Positions 54,080-63,162 of a DNA stretch of 64,000 nt are shown here, piece by piece (the stretch's first letter is position 1; the number at the start of each line of letters is the position of its first letter). The translations under genes and the position numbers were made by a program. The notes under the pieces are model-generated. The model saw nothing but the letters and a program-made list of their open reading frames with translations. It was not told the origin of the DNA and made no database searches. This stretch comes from Nephrocerus scutellatus (Eukaryota; Arthropoda; Insecta; Diptera; Pipunculidae): NCBI GenBank assembly GCA_947095585.1, contig OX352761.1, forward strand, positions 63,998,882 to 64,062,881. The letters are read 5' to 3'.

Positions 54080-55023
54080 AAGGGTGATCAGATTGGAGGT
54101 ACTTTTTCCAATAGGCTTTTTTTGACATGTCACGCGTGACTACTGTCAAACTAAATAAATAATTTTATTCAGTATTCATTGACATTTCATCATGGAAAGA
54201 CTAACGCCACAACAGCGTTTACAAATCGTACAATTGTATGACAAAAATCGACGTTCTGTGAAAAGTGTTTATCGCGCGCTCAGGCCAACTTATGGTGTTC
54301 AGCGATGAGGCCCATTTTTTGCTTAATGGCTTCGTCAATAAGCAAAATTGCCGTAGTTGGGCTGAAGAGCAACCCGAAGCCATTCACGAACTGCCATTAC
54401 ATCCATGGAAAACTACCATTTGGGCCGGCCTATGTGCTGGAGGAATCATCGGCCCATATTTCTTCAAAGACGAGGCTGGCGCCAATGTAACAGTGAATGG
54501 CGAACGCTATCGCGCCATGATAAACGACTTTTTGATGCCGGAAATTGAAGCCCGTGATCTCCACGACATTTGGTTCCAACAAGACGGCGCTACATCCCAT
54601 ACAGCCCGTGACACAATGGATTTACTGCGTCCTCGTCTCGGTGAGCAATTGATCTCTCGTTTCGGACCGGTGGATTGGCCACCAAGATCGTGTGATATCA
54701 CACCTTTGGACTTTTTTTTTGTGGGGCTATGTAAAGTCTAAATGTTTTGTGGATAAACCAGCTACGATTGAGGAATTGGAAGCCAACATTACTCCAGTTA
54801 TTCGCGAGATACCGACCGAAGTCCTCGAGCGAGTCATTCAAAATTGGTGTTTACGGATGACCGAATTGCGGTGCAGCAGCGGCCAACATTTGAAAGAGAT
54901 TATCTACAAAAAATAAATGTCATGAATGGTTCTAAACAAAAATAATAAAGATTGCCCAATCAATTTGAATTTTTGTTGTTTTATTTCAATTTAAAATTCG
55001 ATACCTCTAAATGGATCACCCTT
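54080..55023 (+). mobile_element. DD41D (rosa-like) mariner, internally deleted
   Basis: Flanked by TA (54078-54079 and 55024-55025). The terminal inverted repeats start AAGGGTGATC and share GAGGTA further in. At 944 bp it is about 0.3-0.4 kb shorter than a typical mariner. Deletion of the middle of the transposase gene explains the size. It sits inside Helitron B. The same site in Helitron A is empty. Confidence 0.9.
54192..54916 (+). pseudogene. DD41D mariner transposase, deleted and frameshifted
   Basis: The N-terminus (54192-54305: MERLTPQQRLQIVQLYDKNR, then SVKSVYRALRPTYG) is the first helix-turn-helix. It jumps at about 54294 into VFSDEAHFLLNGF, so the second HTH and linker are gone and the frame shifts. 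The catalytic domain (54265-54741) has D in FSDEAH, D in WFQQDGATSHTA 93 residues later, and D in CDITPLDFFF 42 residues after that, i.e. DD41D spacing as in the rosa family. A T-run near 54710-54718 shifts the frame again before VKSKCFVDKPATIEELEANI (54692-54916). Confidence 0.88.
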
Positions 55024-55068
55024 TACAAACATAAACGATTAACTACGTTTCACTGTTGCCGACAGTGA

Positions 55069-55820
55069 ATGCTGATCACAAATTTCTTTGTGGTTGTTGG
55101 CGAGAATTTGGAGTCTCGCGACATTGTGGTTCGACAGCGTGATGGTGATAACCTTCAGCGTATCTGCGAAACCCATCGTTCGCATGATGCAGTACAATAC
55201 CCGCTGATATTTTGCCGAGGAGAGGATGGATATAATTTCTTGATGAAGATGATTAATCCATTAACCGGTCAATGTTTTTAATCGTTTTTCAATTCGATTC
55301 CTGACAAAAGTTCATTATTCATTTACAAGTCAAGAAACAAACAGAAAGGTCAGCTCGATAAACTTTTATGCGTACCGTTTGATGATTCGTCGAAACAAGG
55401 ACAATCACATATTGAAATACCGCAGATTGTTTCATCAGTTCGCTGTTAATATGTATGTCATAATCGAAACGGAACGGCTGACATATATACGTTTTAATCA
55501 AAAAAATTGCGTACAGAAGAATACATTCATCTGCGTGATGCCATGATTGTAGATGGAAATGCAAACAATGTCGGCCGACTTACAATTTTGCCAGCGACGT
55601 ATGTTGAAAGCCCAAGCCGCATGCACGAATACGCCCAAGATGCGAAGACCTACGTGCGCCAATACGGTCGACCAGACCTATTCATTACTTTCACTTGCAA
55701 TCCAAAATGGATCGAAATCACACAGCTGTTACTACCCGGTCAATCATCCAGCGATCGCCACGACATTACAGCACGAGTATTTAAGCAGAAACTCAAGTCG
55801 CCAATTGCATTCATATAAGT
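55069..55820 (+). pseudogene. Helitron B Helitron-like N domain
   Basis: After the mariner: ESRDIVVRQRDGDNLQRICE, AVQYPLIFCRGEDGYNFLMK, then in shifted frames [40 protein letters not shown] and [20 protein letters not shown], with [20 protein letters not shown]. The frame ends at ARVFKQKL, the deletion join. These precede the Rep nuclease in intact elements. Confidence 0.83.
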
Positions 55821-56329
55821 CGATCGATTCCATTACCGAATCAGATGAATTCGTCAATTATCCAATTGAATTCCTAAATTCATTGGATTTGACAGGAACG
55901 CCACCACACAATTTGCAGCTCAAGGTCGGCTCGGTAATAATCATGTTACGCTATCTGAACCAACCGAAACTATGCAATGGAACAAGACTCGCTGTTAAGA
56001 AGCTGAAGAACAACGTAATTGAAGCAACGACAATCATCGGAAAGTTCAAAGGCGAGGATGTTCTGATTCCAAGAATACCACTGATTTCAACGGACTTCCC
56101 ATTTCAATTTGAGCGTGTGCAGTTTCCGGTTCGCCTTGCATTCGCAATGACAATTAATAAATCGCGAGGCCAATCGTTGGAAATGTGTGGTATAAACCTT
56201 GAGTTGCCGTGTTTTTCCCATGGGCAGTTGTACGTGTCGTGCTCGAGAGTTGGTAAACCATCGTCGCTATTCGTTTTCTCACCGGACGGAAAGACAAAAA
56301 ATATCGTTCATCACCAAGCGTTGCAATAA
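55820..56329 (+). pseudogene. Helitron B helicase C-terminus
   Basis: In the frame 55553-56329: [80 protein letters not shown] and [20 protein letters not shown], Pif1 helicase motifs V-VI. The SQGQ motif is SRGQ here. The frame is open to the stop at 56327, better preserved than in copy A. Confidence 0.87.
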
Positions 56330-56570
56330 AATTCGGCTGGATGAATCCTTTCTCGACGAACTGACTGACTGACAGACAACACACAGCCTAAACCGCTGGA
56401 GATAACAATAAAATAAATATATTTTAACACTAAGCTCACTTCTCATTTTCCTCAAAAGTAAATTGCACCCGTGCGAAGCTGGGGCGGGTCGCTAGTTGCT
56501 TATAATAGCTTAATACACAATAACTGAAATAAATAATGAATAAATAAAATGAAAAATGAAATGAAATGAA

Positions 56571-56810
56571 ATAGCAAGGTAAGTACCCTTAAAACATAAA
56601 TTTTGAGGACTTAGAAAATTATCGCAGCGTTGAGCTTCAGCGCGAATGGTAAAGTAATTACTTTTAATCCAACTATTTTAAGTACTTAGAAAAATATCGC
56701 AGCATAGAGTTGCAGCGAGAATGGCAAGGTAAGTACTCTTAAACCATCAACTTGAGAACTTAGAAAAATATCACAGCATTCAGTGTCAGCAAGGTAAGTG
56801 TTGAAACTTA
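56571..56810 (+). repeat. Mini-exon-like ~75-bp repeat, array I
   Basis: Units contain CTTAGAAAAATATCGCAGCA, GAGCTTCAGCG..AATGGCAAG and GTAAGTACTCTTAAACCATC. CAAG/GTAAGT, a consensus 5' splice site, occurs at 56579, 56729 and 56794 (position of GT), and each conserved core is preceded by an ...TTAG acceptor-like sequence. Two cores are complete and others partial. Confidence 0.8.
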
Positions 56811-57444
56811 GAGTAGTATATTTCCTTACTTAGATTAATAAAACTTAAAACTCAAAATAGACATATGCACATATTTTTTAATGTAACAAAATATTATCTT
56901 ATTACTAAGTTGAATTATCTTTGTAGTTTTTCACACGACCAGTGCAATGTGCTGACGTTATACTTTGTAGTAATCTGCATTCTCACGATCAGTGCAGTGC
57001 TGATATGCAATATGCAATATGCTGAATTAATCGTAGTATCATATTTTATCATTTTATTTTATTATCTTTTCCCACGTTCGGTGCACACCGCTGACGTGTG
57101 CATTCATTTGTTATTCGGTTTCCGAAATTCTAAATTTAGCACTTTTTCATGGGACAATCCGTTCGAGTTGTCTGGGCTATGCTAGCACTGCACTCAACGA
57201 ATGCATGCTTATGATAAGAAATCATAGTATATAAGCTCTGAATAAATGAAATAAATTGTCATTCAATCAACAAGTTTGTAAGAGTTTTCTTTAAATCGCC
57301 GTTCATTGTTTCGCTCATTATTTCGCATTCACTGGGTAACACAAACAAACGTTGATAGTCTGTTTGGTGATACTGGTTTATGTACCATTTTCATCAGCTA
57401 TTGTCAAGGTATAAGAACCTTGGTCAATACTAGTAGACCCAACA
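56799..57444 (+). mobile_element. Candidate solo LTR between the repeat arrays
   Basis: TGTTG at 56799 and CAACA ending at 57444 could be LTR ends. Inside are a TATA box (AGTATATAAGC near 57225) and an initiator-like TCATTCAATC about 35 bp downstream. It splits the two halves of the mini-exon-like repeat, but no matching target duplication is seen, so this is tentative. Confidence 0.4.
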
Positions 57445-57460
57445 ATACATACAAACCGTG

Positions 57461-57760
57461 AACCATCAACTTGAGCACTCAGAAAAATATCGCAGTGTAA
57501 GTACTGGCAAGGTAAGTACTTTTAAGCCATCAATTTTAAGTACTTAGAAAAATATCGCAGCATAGAGCTTTAGCGGGAACGGCAAGGTAAGTACTCTTAA
57601 ACCATCAATTTATTTTCTTATTTAGAAAAATATCGCAGCATAGAGCTTCAGTGGGAATGGCAAGGTAAGTACTCTTAAACCATCAATTTATTTTCTTATT
57701 GGAATTAGCGTTCAGCTTCAGCCGCAATGGCAAGGTACGTACTCTTAAACCATCAAGTTG
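57461..57760 (+). repeat. Mini-exon-like ~75-bp repeat, array II
   Basis: Four units with donor GT at 57512, 57587, 57665 and 57735 (the last is GTACGT). The cores read AAAAATATCGCAGCATAGAG and CTTCAG..GGAATGGCAAG. Between units lies ACTCTTAAACCATCAATTTA then TTTTCTTATTTAG, a polypyrimidine tract plus AG. The last unit lacks the usual AAAAATATCGCAG. Confidence 0.85.
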
Positions 57761-58466
57761 TGGACTTGGGAAGGAACTAAGGACAAATAGAGGTTTTGTC
57801 GGGCTGCGTGCTCCTTTTTTACCATGACAAATGTTCGAATAGTTAAAGAAAATCGTTGTTAATATCCAGGATCACTTCCTTTGTGGTGTTTTATGCTGTT
57901 TTGTTGTTGTTTTATATATTGCCTCATTGCAATATAGATGTTGCTTTCTCATTTTTGTTGTAATTCGTTTACTTGCGCTGAACGAAACCACCAGTGTTGT
58001 TGTTTTGATTACATTGCCTTGCATTCTTCACAAATATGTTCTTGTATGCTCTCTGCTCATTATTATATTTTGCAACATAATATTAGTTCGACGACTATAT
58101 TTCGCCGCTCTTATATTTTAGTTAGTGATCACTAATGCATTCGATGTCGTTGTCGTGTAAGATTTGTTGCAGCATCCTTCTACTCGTTTTCTGATCACCC
58201 AAATAAGGTACGAGATCGGCTGTTATTGCACACGTTGTCATTTGCGTTAGGTTTTGTTGCTGTGGTTTATGCTCGTTTCTCTGATCTCCAAAAAGTGGTA
58301 CAAGATCGACTGTTCTTTCATACGTTCTATCTATCTCTAACTTTCGATGAACACAGTAGTGGATGATAAAGAGGCAGCAAAAATACTGCTTAAGAGTATT
58401 TATAAAGGGTCAATATATCTAAATCCAAGGTCATGATTTTTAGAAAAGGAGGAGGACGGTTTGAAA
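57761..58466. other. Spacer with a two-copy ~105-bp repeat
   Basis: TTG- and T-rich sequence. Near 58180-58330 the block CTCGTTT...CTGATC...GGTACGAGATCGGCTGTT occurs twice (second copy GGTACAAGATCGACTGTTCT). No gene is supported. Hydrophobic frames at 57927-58135 look compositional. Confidence 0.5.
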
Positions 58467-58748
58467 CTAGTATGCTTGTTTGTAGAAATTGCTCCTTGCA
58501 CTTGAAATAAAATAGTGACCGGCTCGACAGACCACTTGGATTTGAATACTCGCGGGATCTTTGTAGACTGGCAGGATCTTTGTGGAATAATTGGAGTTTC
58601 TTTCCAAATGAGCCCCGATGTTCCTTAATTGGTCTCCACTAGCCCTGGCTATTACGCCTTCGACTTGAACCTTTGGCAGTAGTCTGCACTCAAGGTGGGA
58701 TTCCAATAAGGTTGTTCCAAGAAATACCTCAGGGTTTAAGGCTCGCAA
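58467..58748 (-). other. Unassigned short ORF
   Basis: 93 codons: MRALNPEVFLGTTLLESHLE, RLLPKVQVEGVIARASGDQL and CRAGHYFISSARSNFYK. I do not recognise it. It lies downstream (minus strand) of the envelope-like remnant. A related stretch (CTGTTTGTAGAAAGTGCTCC near 58810) repeats its end region, so it may be part of a decayed element. Confidence 0.25.
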
Positions 58749-60134
58749 GCCTAGTAAAACTCAGTTGGTATTGGTCGGATGTCCAATATTGAATTGGCCA
58801 GACTCAAAGGACCACTGTTTGTAGAAAGTGCTCCTGGCATAGTCACCTTACCTTAGGTAGGGGGATAACTATGTAATTGAAAACAAGCTGTTTGAAATGG
58901 TAACTTATTCTGATTTTATTATGCAAATTTCTTAACTATTTATACAATTTATTTTGCTTACTTAATTACTAATAATTTACTTAAACTAGGCTAAATTGTT
59001 ATTGTGCAATTTATGCTTACTAAGAATAAATGCGCAACTTATGCTAATAAATTATTTCGTTTAAGTTGTTTTGCTCTGCATGTGTCGGTAAGGGAATCTG
59101 GTGGACTCAACGCAGTTTTCCAGCAGTAACTTAGTTTGTTTTCTTCAACTTCCTCGGAAATTCCTTCCCCAAGATCAATGGCTTGAGTTGGATCAATGTA
59201 AGTTTTGTTATCACTGCTGAGCACAATTCGTTGAACAAAGTCTTCACGGTCTATGAGAACCGCATGAGACTCGATAGTTGGAACACTGATAAGAGCAAAT
59301 TTAGAGAAGATTCTTGGCTGAACCAGAGGAATGTTGAACGTCACGGTAACCATATTTTCTCGAACAGATTTTGTTACTTTGTTGAACGTGAATAGCATAG
59401 ATGAATCTGATACGTTTGGCAACCTGCAGAAGTTCAAGTCACCGTTTATTTAACTGACATACCTTGTTAAAGCTTCAACGGGGCGGATGTTGATGATGTT
59501 CTGATGATTTGCTTCGATAGCGTTGATGAGCAGTTGAATGTTGGAGGAGTAGTCATTCATTAGTTCTCGAGCTATTGCTGCTGTTCAACCAGTGCATGAA
59601 GTTGCATGTCAACAGTTTTAGACTCTATGTCATTGATGTCTGTGATGAGGCGGGACGCTTTTAAAACTTTTTTAATTTTGTCCTCCAATTTTACGATTTG
59701 CTGCTCCAGTTGATAGTTTTCTACTGTTTGATAGGCTATGCCGGCGGTCATAAGTATTTGGGGAGCGTGTAACGAAGTTGCCTGCCAGCAACTACGCTAC
59801 AACCATACGGCTAGTAAAAGTATGTTCAAAAATATATATATAGGTAATATGTGCGCACAACTCACATGAGTTGCATGGCACCAGTCAAAGAATTGTGATA
59901 ATAAGTATGTTCAAAATACATAAATATATATTATGTGCGCAAAAATCCCATATTAATTCCATGGCGCCGGTCAAAATATATATACATACGTACATACATA
60001 CGTATAAATTTTCAGAATAATTGCTTGAGTAACCATGTAGGAATGTCAAAGTAGTAAGCATGCGGCAGAATAATTCATTAAACCGGCATGCTATTAGTCG
60101 TTGATATTAAAACATATTCTCGGTTTACTCAAGT

Positions 60135-60207
60135 GAGTCAATAGCGCCAGAGGAGAGCTATGAGCTAGAAATCTCTAGTTACCGAGTTCATACCCCGGCA
60201 TTGACTC
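60135..60207 (+). other. tRNA-like cloverleaf sequence inside solo LTR
   Basis: 73 nt that can fold like a tRNA: acceptor GAGTCAA/TTGACTC, A-box-like TAGCGCCAGAGG, anticodon-type stem GCTAG...CTAGT with a 6-base loop, and T-arm CCGAG-TTCATAC-CCCGG. The loop size and a mismatch argue against a functional tRNA. It could be a remnant of a tRNA-derived SINE. Confidence 0.4.
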
Positions 60208-60248
60208 GGATTTTTAAAATTTTAATTTCACATATAATAAAATATTTG

Positions 60249-60446
60249 TTCGGCCCTATGTCTTTAGAATAAAAGAAAAGGCTTGTATTTGTTACAATGG
60301 AGAAAAAGGGTATATTCGTATAAAATAGCATTATTAATTAAACAATAAATAATCAGCCAATGATTATTAGAAATTTCCTTTTGGTGTTGAATATAAATAT
60401 AATTCTCAACAAGCCTTTACTTTTTATTAAAGACATAGGGACCGAA
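60249..60446. repeat. Foldback with ~40-bp arms inside solo LTR
   Basis: TTCGGCCCTATGTCTTTAGA (60250) ... AAAGGCTTGT (~60293) is repeated inverted at about 60411-60446 (ACAAGCCTTT ... TAAAGACATAGGGACCGAA) with a few differences. The ~115-bp loop is AT-rich. Could be a small MITE. Confidence 0.75.
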
Positions 60447-60572
60447 AACTCAGTATAATCAGAGAAATATACTCCAAAAACCGAAATCAGTGTATACACT
60501 GAAAGTGGTTAGAGCCTCTCAACGTTCTACACGAACATTTTTTTTACAGGGAACAGTAATCTACTGAACCCT

Positions 60573-60580
60573 ATATATAT
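60573..60580 (+). promoter_or_regulatory. TATA box of solo LTR
   Basis: CCCTATATATATAACGC, about 30 bp before the first stem-loop at 60602. In an LTR this fits the U3/R boundary. Inference from motif and position only. Confidence 0.5.
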
Positions 60581-60601
60581 AACGCAGCTCGTATAATATT
60601 C

Positions 60602-60933
60602 TATTAAGATATAAGTAGATTTAATCGCCTTCTCTTACTAAGATATTACACCCTGGCTCAAAATCGACAAGCAATACCCGCAGTGCGAAATAAGTGGATT
60701 TAATCGCCTTTTCGTCACTGATGGTATGCTAAGCCGGAATTTCTCGTGGGCTTGTAAGGAATAAGTGGATTTAATCGCCTTTCCTTATTTGCGCCGCATT
60801 TTGCTGACCGGCATTGCACTTAATAGGAAGTAGGTGGATTTAATCGCCTCTTCCTCATTAAAGCTCATTTTGGTCTGTTACACATCGCATATAGCAGGGA
60901 TTAAGTGACGTCAGTCTAGGTTTCCCCACTATA
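60602..60933 (+). repeat. Array of stem-loops with conserved 19-nt loop
   Basis: The loop TAAGTGGATTTAATCGCCT (or one-base variants) occurs at 60612, 60691, 60762 and 60831. Each is bounded by different but complementary arms: TAAGA/TCTTA; CAGTGCGAAA/TTTCGTCACTG; TAAGGAA/TTCCTTA; TAATAGGAAG/CTTCCTCATTA. Three have a one-base bulge on the 3' arm. A fifth, diverged hairpin (arms TATAGCAGGGA/TCCCCACTATA, loop beginning TTAAGTGA) follows at 60890-60933. Spacing is 79, 71, 69 and 71 bp. Confidence 0.85.
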
Positions 60934-61023
60934 GCCAGTACATTTCAGTCGACTGAGAAGTCTGACTGCGGTATAGGGTATTGGATGCGCCAATCACCTA
61001 TATAGTCAAATAACTCTATACGT

Positions 61024-61032
61024 AGGTTTAGG

Positions 61033-61066
<34 letters not shown>

Positions 61067-61075
61067 GGTATAAAT
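61024..61075. repeat. TA microsatellite in solo LTR
   Basis: (TA)n tract around ATATATATATATATATATAT, non-coding. The minus-strand Tyr/Ile run over it is an artefact. Confidence 0.9.
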
Positions 61076-61519
61076 AAGTAGTTATTCTTAGTTTAAACAC
61101 TTGAAAAGAATGTAACTTAGTATTAAATCTCAAGAAGAGAAAAAAAAAAGAAAACAAATAATAAAGACAAAAACCAAAATACCAACAAAACGAATTCTTA
61201 TTTATAAGGAAAAACAAAAACAATTTGTAACACGGTAGAAGAGGAGAAGAACCCTGGGTAAGCCGGCGAGCGTCACCCGAGTAGAAACGTTACAAGCGTA
61301 TTTGACAATACCTTTTAAAACCCCTGGCATTATAAAACGTTTCGTCCGTCTACTACTATAGCTTTCAGTGATGCCTTCTTGAATTGTCATGGCCTCGCGT
61401 CTCACTGCTTCTTCTAGGGTCCAGCAATGTTGATGTAATGCTGAGTAGTTACTGTAGGGAAATTGTTGGCAGTAGTCGTTGATTTTTTTTGTATAATGTA
61501 CACACGCACCCTTATAATG

Positions 61520-62980
61520 CTTAGCACAGCGTGGGTGTTAGGAAATTAGGGAAAGATGAGATGTCTATGCACGCGTGTCTTAAACGACTGCAGATCATAC
61601 AAAAGCGGAAACACAGAATCAGGCAATTTATTCCACATAACTATCGTGCGGCTAAAGAAGGAATCTCTGAATTGGTACGTCCGAAAATAGGCATAATGGT
61701 GGACCCATGAGCTCGAGTTAAGGCACGGGTATTACGGATGGGTTGGAGAATGGGCGGGATTCATCTGGATATTTCTTTTGAACACCGCTTGTGGAAAAGC
61801 GATAAAACAGTGACAGGCAGGAAACATTGATACGATGTTCAAGCGATTCGATTGTTTTCGCGATATGTACGTCACCAATAAGTTATAACACGCGGTTCTG
61901 AACTCTGTCTAGTAGATGCAATGTGATCTTGGGGGCACCTGCCCTAGACAATAAATAGTAGCCAGATCTGAAGGAGTGAAGTACATCTTGCACCATTTTA
62001 GGAAACCTAAGCATCTCGCAGCATTTTTGGCGATGGCAAATATGTGGTCATTCCAACGAAGCTTGTTGTTGACGCACATACCGAGAATTGAGAGTTTTTC
62101 AGTTTCTTTGATGCAAGATCCATTCATGGATAAAGGTTGGGGGTTTAAATTACGTTTAAACGACAGAAGACAGGGTTTTAGAAGAGTTAAATTCAACTCT
62201 AGTATGTAGTTCCCACCTTGTTATGCTGTCAAGGTCAGAATTTAACGTGCTTAACATACGTTTTTGTTCAAGTTCCACTTGTGACGAAGAGGGACTTGCA
62301 GAAAGCGAGAAGTCATATAAAAAGTTAAGAGTACTGTCGTCAGCAAAGGAATGGATTGGATTAGAGGTGGTGGATAGGAGATCTTTAATGAAAATCAGAA
62401 AGAGTGTCGGAGATAAAACAGGGCCTTGAGGAACACCGGCGTTTATGCGGTGAACATTAGATTTGAATCCGTCCAATACGACCTGGATTGAACGGTGAGA
62501 AAGGAAGTTACTAGTCCAATCGAGCAGGGTGTTATTAATTCCATTAGCACTCATTCAGAGCTGGATGCCAGACTCTGTCAAATGCCTTTGAAATATCGAG
62601 TGCAACAACTTTACTTTCACCATATTTGTGAATAGACTGGTTCCCCTTTTCAGTGAGATAAGCCATTAGGTCACCTGTAGAACGCTGCCTACGAAAACCA
62701 TAATGCTGGTCACTAAGAATTTCACGTGATTCAAGGTATTTCATATTTCAGGGTTTCCATGACCTTGGAGAGTATAGATGTTAGCGCAATGGGTCGGTAC
62801 GGGGAAAGAGATGACGTTTCGCATTTTTTTAAGAACAGGCTGGATAAAGGCTGTTTTCCAATTCCTTGGGACGACTCCAGAAGAATAAGAGAAATGGAAA
62901 AGTCTGCGCAGTGGTAATGCAAACGTTGAAGAACACCTCTGCAAAACTATAGCGGGAATGCCATCAGGCCCAGCAGATTT
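61520..62980 (-). mobile_element. Jockey-like LINE, minus strand, RT and C-terminus
   Basis: Minus-strand order: RT start (62950-62730), RT core (62744-62156), post-RT region (62196-61909) and C-terminal tail to about 61540 (SFKTRVHRHLIFP-type end). 5'-truncated and frameshifted. Same family as the fragment at 42903-43290 and related to the LINEs at 10-20 kb, whose 3' junction (AGCGTGGG...GTTA) has a counterpart at 61530. Confidence 0.85.
61909..62950 (-). pseudogene. LINE reverse transcriptase, several frames
   Basis: Frames give YRPIALTSILSKVMETL, then ILSDQHYGFRRQRSTGDLMA with YGESKVVALDISKAFDRVWH (catalytic Asp), NAGVPQGPVLSPTLFLIFIK, NPIHSFADDSTLNFLYDF (FADD box) and LSILGMCVNNKLRWNDHIF, in the order expected for RT and the following region. 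Frameshifts near 62550 and 62740-62750 and between 62156 and 62196. The amino-terminal endonuclease is absent. Confidence 0.87.
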
Positions 62981-62999
62981 ATGAATGTTGAGATCATTT

Positions 63000-63162
63000 A
63001 ATACTCTAGCCTATTGTGGGGTTCCGGCTGGTATCTTGGACGGACTGGCCGTGGATGCGTTCATCAATGCTATTAAAACTTCATTTGAGGACAACAGCCA
63101 GAGGAAAGTCAATGAATGAAGTATTGGCATCGGCTTTGGAATAAGAAGAAGCTAGAGCCAGT
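63000..63162. other. Junction between LINE and gypsy fragment
   Basis: About 160 bp whose minus strand may hold the last traces of the LINE, while the plus strand from ~63150 enters gag. No independent feature. Confidence 0.4.

Larger units (their letters stand above)
52704..56495 (+). mobile_element. Helitron B, plus strand, with nested mariner
   Basis: Begins TCTATATATATATAAATGAA after an A and ends GCGGGTCGCTAG before a T at 56496. The 3' hairpin stem is ACCCG/CGGGT. Homologous to Helitron A throughout but in inverted orientation, and longer because of a mariner at 54080-55023 and about 60 bp more helicase sequence. The HUH Rep region and helicase motifs I-IV are absent, so it is non-autonomous. 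Confidence 0.9.
59769..61293 (+). mobile_element. Solo LTR, 1,525 bp, with 4-bp target duplication
   Basis: Starts TGTAACGAAGTTGCC and ends GAAACGTTACA. The ends TGTAACG and CGTTACA are perfect inverted repeats, and the flanking bases are AGCG on both sides (59765-59768, 61294-61297). The last ~100 bp (AACCCTGGGTAAGCCGGCGA, GCGTCACCCGAGTAGAAACG) is related to the end of the gypsy 5' LTR (26150-26233), placing it in the gypsy group. Orientation is therefore plus. No internal region remains, so it formed by LTR-LTR recombination or represents one. Confidence 0.92.
59039..61490 (-). pseudogene. Retroviral envelope-like (F-type) remnant, interrupted by an LTR
   Basis: Minus-strand frames in order: an upstream part (61405-61297) ending in a basic RRTKR site followed by a hydrophobic stretch, as at a furin-type cleavage/fusion-peptide junction of insect errantivirus or baculovirus F-like envelopes. 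Then, beyond the LTR insertion, comes a heptad-like coiled-coil segment (59767-59600), a stop-containing stretch (59590-59450) and a conserved post-coil domain (59437-59039) with Val/Ile-rich strands. Frames on both sides of the LTR are compatible. An in-frame stop and missing transmembrane end show it is non-functional. Identity as env is by family resemblance. Confidence 0.6.

Noticed and set aside
57927..58135. Two hydrophobic frames with possible membrane segments
   Set aside because: Overlapping frames of the same T-rich DNA with no conservation evidence or start context.
60135..60207. Functional tRNA gene
   Set aside because: The anticodon-type loop has 6 bases and the T stem a mismatch; kept only as a tRNA-like finding.
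60602..60933. CRISPR-like array
   Set aside because: Short repeats at regular spacing suggested it, but the repeat is a hairpin loop with variable complementary arms, in a eukaryotic LTR, without cas genes.
60945..61223. Minus-strand frame with Tyr-Ile repeats
   Set aside because: Product of the TA microsatellite and A-rich end of the solo LTR.
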